A model generated the notes under the pieces. It saw only the letters and a list, made by a program, of their open reading frames with translations, was not told where the DNA came from and searched no databases. From NCBI GenBank assembly GCA_903867275.1, contig CAIPQY010000298.1, forward strand, positions 1-5,818: a stretch of DNA of 5,818 bases. The letters run 5' to 3'. The translations under genes and the position numbers were made by a program. Positions 1 to 5,213 of this stretch are shown here, one piece after another. This DNA comes from an uncultured bacterium (GTDB taxonomy: Bacteria > Planctomycetota > Phycisphaerae > Phycisphaerales > SM1A02). Every line of letters begins with the position of its first letter. Within the stretch, counting starts at the first letter, position 1.

Positions 1-81
1 CCCATCTTCGACACGCTGTCGATCCTGGGCCGCGACAGCAGCCTGGCTCGCATCGATCGCGCGATCAAGCAGTTCGGTTGA
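1..81 (+). CDS. C-terminal fragment of an unrecognised protein
   Basis: Frame 1 is open from the left edge and gives 26 codons before a TGA at 79-81. The tail reads PIFDTLSILGRDSSLARIDR and then AIKQFG. It looks like an amphipathic helical C-terminus, with regular Leu/Ile spacing among Arg, Asp and Lys. The codons use G or C at most third positions, as the neighbouring genes do, which supports real coding. Too little is present to assign a family, and I do not recognise it. Its stop lies 6 bp from the stop of the minus-strand glycosyltransferase gene, so the two genes converge. It could be a chance open frame, but the GC-biased third positions and the tight convergent junction favour a real gene. 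Confidence 0.55.
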   Translation, partial: PIFDTLSILGRDSSLARIDRAIKQFG

Positions 82-87
82 ACGGCA

Positions 88-1788
88 CTACGGCGCTCGC
101 CACACCAGCACGGCCACGTCGCCGCGATCATCGCGCACGGCGGGGGCGGGCAGGCGGTGCGATGCAAGCAGCGCATCGGCGTCGCCGGGGCTGGTGACCA
201 GCGTCACGCTTGCCTGCGGTGAGGCAGCCAGCCGCGACTCGATGGTGGCGCCCAGGTTGCTCGGGGGCACCAGTCGCGCGCGATCGTCCGGCAGGTCGAT
301 CTGGTTGTCGAACTCGCCCCACCAGCCGGTGATCAGCAGGTCGCGGCGATCGGTCATCCAGATCACCGCGTGCGCGAAGGGCGAGTTGCTGATCACGGTG
401 GTGCTGGACTGCAGCTCGCTGCGATGGGCTTCCAGCAGCGGCCATGGGTGGCGCGACACCTGCAGCAGCGCGTCGGGGAACAGGAAGGGGATGCACGCAA
501 GCATCAGCACAGGCGCCGACGCGGTGCGCAGCAGCCATGACTCCACATTCGGAGCGCGCCAGCTCCACACATCGACACGCGACCACGCCGCCAGCGCAAT
601 CGCGAGCAGTCCCCATCGCACCGACGAATGCTCGCTCCACAGCGGAGGAATGCCGAGCCAGCCCTGCCCGAACAGCGCCAGCGCCACGGCCACCACCGCC
701 GTCGCGCGCAGCAGCAGGTTGGCGAACAGTTCCACGCGACCCGCGCGCAACGCGCCGCCTTCGAAGGCCTGCACCAGTCCAAGCGTGATCAGCAGCGACA
801 ACGGCGGAAACAGCGGCAGCATGTAGGTGGGCAGCTTGCCGCTGCTTGCCGACAGCACCAGCAGCGGCCCGAGCAGCCACGCCAGCGCGAAGTGCACGCC
901 ATGCTTCCATGCCTGCACGCGGCCCATGTGCGCGAACGCCTTCGGCCACAGCAGCGTCCAGAACAGCCCCAGCGCCGGTAGTAGCACCACGTACAGCCAC
1001 CACGGCTCCGGATGCTGGATGCCATCCGGCTTCATGGCGCGGCGCAGGTGCACCACATTGATGAAGAAATCCCAGAAGTGCGGCTCGCGGCGATGGATCA
1101 AGATGGCCCACGGCGTGATCAGCGCGGCGGCGCACACAAGCGGCACCCACGGCATGGTGAGCAGGTCGCGGAAGCGCCGCTGCACAAGCAGGTACAGCAG
1201 CGCGGCGAATCCGGGCAGCGCGAAGGCAAGGAATCCCTTGCACAGGAATGCCAGTCCTGCAGCCACGCCGGTCAGCGCAAGCCAGCGAAGTCGATGCCGG
1301 CCGGTGCTGGTGCATGCGCCCAGGAACGCGGTCATGGTGAGCGTGAGAAACGCGGTGAACGCCGGATCGGTGATCGCCACGGTGCCAAACACCACGGGCC
1401 CGATCATGGTGGCCTGCACGGCGAAGGCGAGTGGGCCCACCTTGGGTCGGCCCGTGATGCGTGCGGCGGCCCAGCCCACGCACGCCGCGGCAAGCAGGCT
1501 GCTGAGTGCGCTCGGCAGGCGAATGGCGAAGGCGTTCTCGCCGAAGGCCCACTCGCTGGCCGCGATCATCCACATCGACAGCGGCGGCTTCTCCAGCCAG
1601 CGGAAGCCACCCAGTTTCAGCGAGATCCAGTCGCCGCCCTGCAGCATCTCCGACGGAATCGCGCCGTAGCGCGCTTCATCCGGCACTGCGAGCGGCCGTG
1701 CACCAAGCCCAACCACGCTGGTCAGCGCGAAGATGAGCAGCGCCCACAGGATCAGCGTGCGAAGCGATGGCAGGGCGCTGGTCTGCAT
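88..1788 (-). CDS. ArnT-like integral membrane glycosyltransferase (GT83 / PMT superfamily)
   Basis: The 566-residue protein resembles ArnT, which moves a sugar from undecaprenyl phosphate to an acceptor (lipid A in enterobacteria) on the periplasmic side of the inner membrane. ArnT features appear in order. A first membrane helix lies at about 12-30. The first extracytoplasmic loop carries the Asp-Glu-x-Arg site (D37, E38, R40), followed by SEML..GDWI. An EKPPL motif sits at 66-70 and an ARLPSA-like element (IRLPSA) at 89-94. Further elements are TDP at 140-142, a Lys in a helix (K184), HPEPWW at 259-264, and SGKLPTYMLPLFPP at 316-329, which is close to the ArnT signature. Many hydrophobic helices alternate with short loops, and a soluble tail follows from about residue 440. 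The length suits the family. The start is an ATG 9 bp after the upstream GT2 stop. No strong Shine-Dalgarno is visible, so translation is probably coupled. The true sugar and acceptor are unknown. No 4-amino-arabinose synthesis genes are nearby, so the symbol arnT is not assigned. Confidence 0.92.
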   Translation of the reverse strand: MQTSALPSLRTLILWALLIFALTSVVGLGARPLAVPDEARYGAIPSEMLQGGDWISLKLGGFRWLEKPPLSMWMIAASEWAFGENAFAIRLPSALSSLLAAACVGWAAARITGRPKVGPLAFAVQATMIGPVVFGTVAITDPAFTAFLTLTMTAFLGACTSTGRHRLRWLALTGVAAGLAFLCKGFLAFALPGFAALLYLLVQRRFRDLLTMPWVPLVCAAALITPWAILIHRREPHFWDFFINVVHLRRAMKPDGIQHPEPWWLYVVLLPALGLFWTLLWPKAFAHMGRVQAWKHGVHFALAWLLGPLLVLSASSGKLPTYMLPLFPPLSLLITLGLVQAFEGGALRAGRVELFANLLLRATAVVAVALALFGQGWLGIPPLWSEHSSVRWGLLAIALAAWSRVDVWSWRAPNVESWLLRTASAPVLMLACIPFLFPDALLQVSRHPWPLLEAHRSELQSSTTVISNSPFAHAVIWMTDRRDLLITGWWGEFDNQIDLPDDRARLVPPSNLGATIESRLAASPQASVTLVTSPGDADALLASHRLPAPAVRDDRGDVAVLVWRAP

Positions 1789-1797
1789 GGCCAGCGT

Positions 1798-2778
1798 TCA
1801 GTCCGCCGCGTCCGCGTCGCCCCAGGTGCGTCGCACGATGTACAGCGGCCGGCCCTTCACTTCCACGAACACGCGCGCCAGGTATTCACCCAGCACGCCG
1901 ATGCCCATCAGGATCAGGGCGCTGCACACCAGCATGACCACGATCAGCGATGCATAGCCGGGCACATCGCGGCCGAACCACAGCGTGCGCACCACCACCA
2001 CGGCCGCGTAGGTCATGGCAACCACGCCCATGAACACGCCAACCAGGCTCCACACGCGCAGCGGCAGCGAGCTGAAGCATGTGATGCCGTCGATGGCCAG
2101 GCGCCACAGCGAGCGTGCCGTCCACGCCGAGCCACCGGCGCGCCGCGCGGGGCGCTCGAAGTCGATGAAGCACTGGCGGAACCCGACCCACGCGAAGATG
2201 CCCTTGTTGAAGCGCGTGCGCTCGGGCAGCGACAGCAGGGCGCGCACCACGCACGCTTCCATCAGGCGGAAGTCGCCCACATTCGCCGGAATCGGGATCT
2301 CGCTCAGGCGATGCATGATCGCGTAGAAGCCGCCGGCGGTCAGGCGCTTCATCGGCGTGTCCTCATCGCGCAGCACGCGGCGGGGGCTCACCACCTCGAA
2401 ACCCTCGCGCCACTTCGCCACCATCTCCGGTATCAGCTCGGGTGGATCCTGCAGGTCGACATCCATCGGGATCACCGCCTCGCCGCGCGCATGCTGCAGG
2501 CCTGCGGTGAGCGCGGCCTCCTTGCCGAAGTTGCGGCTGAGATCGATCACGCGCATCTGAGGCAGGGCGCCGCGACGCTGCAGCAGGCCGGCGAGCGTGT
2601 CGTCGGTGCTGCCGTCATTCACGCACACGATCTCGAATCGATCGCCGCACTCGGCGCGCAGCACAGGCACCACGGTTGCGAAGAACGCCTCCAGCGACGC
2701 GGCCTCGTTCTTCATGGGTACCACCACGCTCAGCATGGGCTGTGCAGTCTGGCCGGCATGCGCTGCGGGGGTCGTCAT
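1798..2778 (-). CDS. GtrB/ArnC-like polyprenyl-phosphate glycosyltransferase (GT2)
   Basis: The 326-residue protein belongs to the GT2 family of dolichol/undecaprenyl-phosphate sugar transferases, which attach a sugar from a nucleotide donor to a lipid phosphate on the cytoplasmic face. The GT-A fold begins with VVVPMKNE at 18-25. The nucleotide-binding VNDGSTDDT follows at 53-61, then RNFGKEAAL at 82-90. The metal-binding and catalytic stretch MDVDLQDPPEL is at 105-115, GDFRLM at 168-173 and RFNKGIFAWVGF at 189-200. Two membrane helices follow, at about 238-265 and 274-298, and then GEYLARVFVEVKGRPLYIV at 297-315, which is typical of the GtrB branch. The ATG at 2778 is preceded on its strand by a TATAGT box and not by a ribosome-binding site. 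An internal ATG at codon 15 would still keep the whole catalytic domain. Its stop lies 9 bp before the ArnT-like gene, so the two form an operon in which this enzyme should supply the lipid-linked sugar donor. Confidence 0.94.
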   Translation of the reverse strand: MTTPAAHAGQTAQPMLSVVVPMKNEAASLEAFFATVVPVLRAECGDRFEIVCVNDGSTDDTLAGLLQRRGALPQMRVIDLSRNFGKEAALTAGLQHARGEAVIPMDVDLQDPPELIPEMVAKWREGFEVVSPRRVLRDEDTPMKRLTAGGFYAIMHRLSEIPIPANVGDFRLMEACVVRALLSLPERTRFNKGIFAWVGFRQCFIDFERPARRAGGSAWTARSLWRLAIDGITCFSSLPLRVWSLVGVFMGVVAMTYAAVVVVRTLWFGRDVPGYASLIVVMLVCSALILMGIGVLGEYLARVFVEVKGRPLYIVRRTWGDADAAD

Positions 2779-2786
2779 GGACCGTG

Positions 2787-2816
2787 ACTATAGGATTTTC
2801 CGGCCTCGGCCGTCAG
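2787..2816 (-). promoter_or_regulatory. Candidate promoter of the glycosyltransferase operon, possibly leaderless
   Basis: On the minus strand, TATAGT (2787-2792, five of six matches to TATAAT) lies 18 bp downstream of CTGACG (2811-2816, four of six matches to TTGACA). A start site 6-8 bases past the -10 box would fall at about 2779-2781, immediately before the GT2 ATG whose first base is 2778. The transcript would then have almost no leader, which agrees with the lack of a Shine-Dalgarno there. This is a consensus match only. The gap from 2779 to 2908 otherwise shows no gene and no convincing terminator. Confidence 0.35.
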
Positions 2817-2908
2817 GCGCCGCTCATCGCATGGCGCGATCGCGAAGCACCGCGTTGGGGAATTCGGTCGAAGCGCAGAGGGGCAGTGGCTGCATGGGCG
2901 AGCGCCGC

Positions 2909-3208
2909 TCAGTTGTTCTGCTGGTTGCCTGGCGCGTAGCCGCTCTTGCCCGGGGCCACGCCCTTCCAGTCGGTCCAGGTGTTGTTCTGGCCGAGCACCA
3001 TCACCTCGATGTCGCCGTTGCTCCACAGGCGAAACAGGCTCATGCCGAAGGGGGTGCTTTCGCTGGTGATGCTCACCACCTTGCCTCGTGCATCCTGCAG
3101 CGAATTGGCGGCGGGGCGGGCGGCCAACAGCAGCGCGGCACAGCCGGCGGCGGCGATGGCGCTGGTGACAAGCAGGGTGCGGGGGCGACGGGTGGCGGGG
3201 GTGGGCAT
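2909..3208 (-). CDS. Small exported or membrane-anchored protein of unknown function
   Basis: This 99-residue protein is not one I recognise. The N-terminus is basic (MPTPATRRPR) and is followed by a hydrophobic stretch at about 11-30, so it is either a signal peptide or an N-terminal anchor. The AAGC at 20-23 is a poor lipobox because Leu is missing at -3 and the hydrophobic run continues past the Cys, so I do not call it a lipoprotein. The exported part of about 65 residues contains SLFRLWSNGDIEVMVLG (57-73) and NTWTDWKGVAPGKSGYAPG (76-94), two Trp-rich beta-like segments, and ends in an Asn/Gln run (NQQNN). The ATG at 3208 is chosen over an upstream GTG at 3229 because GGAGG sits 9 bases before it. 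The gene ends 130 bp upstream of the GT2 start and is read on the same strand, but the promoter-like sequence in that gap suggests separate transcription. Confidence 0.75.
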   Translation of the reverse strand: MPTPATRRPRTLLVTSAIAAAGCAALLLAARPAANSLQDARGKVVSITSESTPFGMSLFRLWSNGDIEVMVLGQNNTWTDWKGVAPGKSGYAPGNQQNN

Positions 3209-3217
3209 GGGGCAAAT

Positions 3218-3222
3218 CCTCC
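3218..3222 (-). promoter_or_regulatory. Shine-Dalgarno GGAGG of the 99-residue protein
   Basis: The minus strand reads CCTTGGAGGATTTGCCCC directly before the ATG at 3208. GGAGG is a perfect anti-16S match with a 9-base spacer. It decides the start, because the upstream GTG at 3229 would place this site inside the coding region. Confidence 0.75.
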
Positions 3223-3271
3223 AAGGCACTTCGTCGGCGCTTTGGGGTAATCCGCTACACTCTCACGCCTT

Positions 3272-3345
3272 GGACCGTTGGCGCAGTTGGCTAGCGCGTC
3301 TCCATGACACGGAGAAGGTCACTGGTTCGAGTCCAGTACGGTCCA
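3272..3345 (+). tRNA. tRNA-Val (anticodon GAC)
   Basis: The 74 bases fold into a complete cloverleaf. The acceptor stem GGACCGT (3272-3278) pairs perfectly with ACGGTCC (3338-3344), and A3345 is the discriminator. The D stem is GCGC/GCGC (3281-3284 with 3294-3297) around AGTTGGCTA. The anticodon stem TCTCC/GGAGA (3299-3303 with 3311-3315) encloses ATGACAC, in which T33 precedes anticodon GAC (3306-3308), which reads GUC and GUU valine codons. The T arm is ACTGG-TTCGAGT-CCAGT (3321-3337). CCA is not encoded, since CTC follows the discriminator, so it must be added by tRNA nucleotidyltransferase. A TACACT box at 3256-3261 is a plausible -10, but I see no good -35. The gene is divergent from the 99-residue protein gene and stands alone. 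Confidence 0.96.
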
Positions 3346-3354
3346 CTCACCTGG

Positions 3355-3385
3355 CAGCCCGGCCATCGCGCCGGGCTGTTCGTTT
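3355..3385 (+). terminator. Rho-independent-like terminator after tRNA-Val
   Basis: CAGCCCGGC (3355-3363) and GCCGGGCTG (3370-3378) form a perfect 9-bp stem with a 6-base loop, followed by TTCGTTT. The stem begins 10 bases after the tRNA 3' end, as expected for a tRNA terminator. The T-run is interrupted but acceptable in a GC-rich genome. On the minus strand the same hairpin lies about 95 bp downstream of the PEP-CTERM-like gene stop but lacks a T-tract there. The remaining gap, 3386-3473, shows no gene. Confidence 0.75.
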
Positions 3386-3473
3386 ATGTGGGCGCACAGC
3401 ATGTGAAAGCCCCCGACGGTGCGCTGCGCTCGCGCCGCCAGGGGCTGGTCAATGCGTCAGAAGCCATCCGCGC

Positions 3474-4133
3474 TCAGGCGCGTCGGCGTCGCGTCAGAAG
3501 GCCGCTCAATCCAATCAACGCCATGGCTCCGGGGCTCGGCAGCTGGTTCGCGGGAACCTTGTCCGAGTCGCCGTCGCACATGCCGCGGAAGCGCACGATG
3601 AAGGCGTAGGCATCGGACACATTGTCGCCCGACACGAACGAGTCCGAAGTGAGCGCGCTGGCGTTGGCGCCGGTGATGGTGAAACTCCAGTGACCGGTCG
3701 CGCCGATCGGCACGCCACCGGTTGGACTTCCGCCTGCAAGCCAACTGCCGCCCGTGCCCGCGCCGCCGAGCCAGGTGCCCGGGAACGGAGCGCCGCTTGC
3801 GCCCGCAGCGATGTTGGTCATGGATGCATAGTCGCTTGCGGTGAGCACGGAGGTGAACGCGCCCAGCTCCGGCGGCGGACGGAACATGAATGCGGTGATG
3901 AAGCCGCCCGTGGACATCGGCGTGGTGTTGGTCAGCGACACATCCAGATTGCCGTTGGTGCCGCCGAGGAACGTGTAGTTCAGCGTGCCGATGAACGTGC
4001 CCAGGTTCTCGGTGCTGAGGCTGCTGTTGCTGGTGATGGGCACGATGGATGCCTGTGCTGCGGCGCCGATGCAGGCCGCCGCAAGGCACGCCATCGTGGC
4101 GCTGCGACGCAGTGAGTTGGAGGCGAGTGTCAT
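3474..4133 (-). CDS. Exported protein with PEP-CTERM-like sorting tail
   Basis: The 219-residue protein is built for export and C-terminal sorting. A signal peptide occupies about 1-28, with basic SLRR at 7-10, a hydrophobic core MACLAAACIGAAA and likely cleavage after AQA. The body, about 30-195, is rich in Gly, Ser, Thr and Ala and looks beta-structured, with FIGTLNYTFLGGTNGNLDVS at 47-66, a Gly/Trp-rich middle at 117-142 and FIVRFRGMCDGDSDKVP at 178-194. The C-terminus from 199 is PSPGAMALIGLSGLLTRRRRA. This is a Pro-containing motif, a short hydrophobic stretch and an Arg cluster, the layout of PEP-CTERM tails recognised by exosortase/archaeosortase-type enzymes. The motif is PSP and not the classical PEP. 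The ATG at 4133 is chosen because AAAGGA precedes it and the signal peptide follows directly. The open frame extends upstream, but that extension lacks export character. The ligand or role is unknown. Confidence 0.88.
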   Translation of the reverse strand: MTLASNSLRRSATMACLAAACIGAAAQASIVPITSNSSLSTENLGTFIGTLNYTFLGGTNGNLDVSLTNTTPMSTGGFITAFMFRPPPELGAFTSVLTASDYASMTNIAAGASGAPFPGTWLGGAGTGGSWLAGGSPTGGVPIGATGHWSFTITGANASALTSDSFVSGDNVSDAYAFIVRFRGMCDGDSDKVPANQLPSPGAMALIGLSGLLTRRRRA

Positions 4134-4456
4134 GGGAGTCCTTTCAGTGAGGGTGAGGGAGAGCCTGATGCGCAGGGATGGATCCGCCGCAGGTCCATGG
4201 CACAACCCTCCGGTCGAGGGGCGACCGAAGCGCGGAGCCGTGGAATCCGTGACGGGCGTGCAACGGAGCACGCGTTCCAAGCGGTTCGTCGACTCTAATG
4301 CGCGGAGCGCGTTGCGCAACGGCTTGTGCGCCGAATCGGCGCTGTCCTGTGCGGTCGCGAAGGCCTCGGCGTGTTCCAGCCCTTCCGTTTTCGTCGTGAC
4401 GAAGGCCCCGGGCGCGTTCGGTGAGCCAGTTGCACTTCCATCGCCGCCGCGCCACC
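4134..4456. other. Divergent intergenic region with several inverted repeats
   Basis: These 323 bp separate the divergent PEP-CTERM-like and DUF1080 genes and must hold both promoters. I see no convincing gene. Inverted repeats present are CGGTCG-AGGGG-CGACCG (4211-4227), which would be a hairpin in the leader of the minus-strand gene; the perfect 12-bp palindrome CGTTGCGCAACG (4310-4321); and TTCGTC-GT-GACGAA (4390-4403), 53 bp before the DUF1080 start. A weak minus-strand promoter is TTGCGC (4314-4319) with TAGAGT (4292-4297), spacer 16, which would leave a leader of roughly 150 bases. No clear plus-strand promoter was found. Short palindromes are expected by chance in GC-rich DNA, so none is claimed as an operator. 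Confidence 0.5.
4139..4144 (-). promoter_or_regulatory. Shine-Dalgarno AAAGGA of the PEP-CTERM-like gene
   Basis: The minus strand reads GAAAGGACTCCC before the ATG at 4133, placing AAAGGA 5 bases upstream. Together with the signal peptide that begins at this ATG, it fixes the start about 62 codons inside a longer open frame. Confidence 0.6.
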
Positions 4457-5194
4457 ATGTCGCGCATGAAGCGAACCATCGCCATCGTCACCGTCCTGGC
4501 CGCCTCGCTTGTCGCGTGCAGGAGCGCGACGAGCACCGCCGACAGCAAGGCCGCCGCCACGGCGCCGGCCGCGGACAAGGGCTGGGTCACGCTGTTCGAC
4601 GGCGGCGACCTGTCGAAGAACTTCCGCGGCTTCCGAAGCGACAAGGTGCCGTCGAGCTGGGTGGTGAAGGACGGCTGCCTGGTGCACATGAAGGGCGGCA
4701 ACGAGCACATGGCCGGCGGCGACCTCGTGACCAAGGACACCTACGGCAGCTTCGAACTGGAACTGGAGTGGAAGGTGACCTCCGGTGGCAACAGCGGCAT
4801 CTTCTATCACGCGATGGAAGACACCAACAACATCTGGGAGAACGCGCCCGAGATGCAGATCCTGGATGACGGCGCGCACAACGACGGCAAGGATCGCCTC
4901 ACCAGCGCCGGCGCCGACTACGCGCTGTATCCGGCACCGCTCGGCGCCGTGAAGCCGGTGGGTCAGTGGAACCAGGTTCGCATCGTGGTGAACGGCTTGC
5001 ACATCCAGTACTTCCTGAACGGCGTGAAGACCTGCGACTTCACGCGCCTCAGCGACGACTGGAAGGCCCGCGTGGCCAAGAGCAAGTTCAGCAAGATGCC
5101 CAAGTACTGCACCAACAGCCGCGGCCACATCGGCTTGCAGGATCACGGCGACGAGGTGTGGTTCCGCAACATCCGCGTGAAGCCGCTCGACTGA
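4457..5194 (+). CDS. DUF1080 / 3-keto-disaccharide hydrolase domain lipoprotein
   Basis: The 245-residue lipoprotein has a single DUF1080 (PF06439) domain, a concanavalin-like beta-jelly-roll fold. Some members cleave 3-keto-glycosides produced by sugar 3-dehydrogenases, and for most the substrate is unproved. A lipoprotein signal runs from MSRMKRT to the lipobox SLVA-C21, followed by an Ala/Ser/Thr linker to about 40. The domain starts at WVTLFDGGDL (43-52). It continues with SFELELEWKV (98-107), GGNSGIFYH (110-118), PEMQILDD (131-138), GQWNQVRIVV (169-178) and HIGLQDHGDEVWFRNIRVKP (224-243), all standard for the family. The ATG at 4457 is used. The ATG at 4466 is an equally good start, and an in-frame GTG at 4421 would add residues unlike a signal peptide. 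No Shine-Dalgarno is seen before any of them. The protein is probably tethered to a membrane and acts on sugars outside the cytoplasm. No dehydrogenase partner lies in the window. Confidence 0.92.
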   Translation: MSRMKRTIAIVTVLAASLVACRSATSTADSKAAATAPAADKGWVTLFDGGDLSKNFRGFRSDKVPSSWVVKDGCLVHMKGGNEHMAGGDLVTKDTYGSFELELEWKVTSGGNSGIFYHAMEDTNNIWENAPEMQILDDGAHNDGKDRLTSAGADYALYPAPLGAVKPVGQWNQVRIVVNGLHIQYFLNGVKTCDFTRLSDDWKARVAKSKFSKMPKYCTNSRGHIGLQDHGDEVWFRNIRVKPLD

Positions 5195-5213
5195 GCGGCG
5201 GCGGCCCGCTCAG
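5191..5213. terminator. Inverted repeat spanning both convergent stop codons
   Basis: CTGAGCGG (5191-5198) and CCGCTCAG (5206-5213) are perfect complements, giving an 8-bp GC-rich stem with a 7-base loop. The plus-strand TGA (5192-5194) and the minus-strand TGA (5210-5212) sit symmetrically inside the two arms. The position between convergent genes fits a shared, bidirectional termination hairpin. Neither strand has a T-tract after the stem, so intrinsic termination is unproved. Confidence 0.4.

Noticed and set aside
128..1573. A 481-codon minus-strand frame inside the ArnT-like gene
   Set aside because: It is a shifted frame of the same gene, with an Arg/Ala/His-rich product and no recognisable motifs, while the other frame has the full ArnT motif set.
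1012..2787. A 591-codon open frame on the plus strand, antisense to both glycosyltransferase genes
   Set aside because: Its product is dominated by His, Gln, Arg, Ala and Gly with no domain or membrane pattern. It spans the junction of two well-supported genes on the opposite strand. In GC-rich DNA, with strong third-position bias in the real frame, such antisense frames stay open by chance.
2835..2844. A short palindrome in the gap between the 99-residue protein and GT2 genes, considered as a terminator
   Set aside because: The repeat has no loop and no T-tract on either strand, so it is better explained as chance GC-rich self-complementarity.
2946..4115. A 389-codon plus-strand frame running through the tRNA and across the PEP-CTERM-like gene
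   Set aside because: It reads straight through a complete tRNA gene and its terminator, and its product is low-complexity antisense sequence.
4134..4319. N-terminal extension of the PEP-CTERM-like protein by 62 residues
   Set aside because: The extension has no conserved or export features, would bury the signal peptide internally, and lies upstream of a good Shine-Dalgarno at 4139-4144.
4310..4345. A sigma-54 type promoter for the PEP-CTERM-like gene, as known for some PEP-CTERM regulons
   Set aside because: A GG and a TTGC element occur on the minus strand, but the GG-to-GC spacing is 13 bases instead of the required 10, so the consensus is not met.
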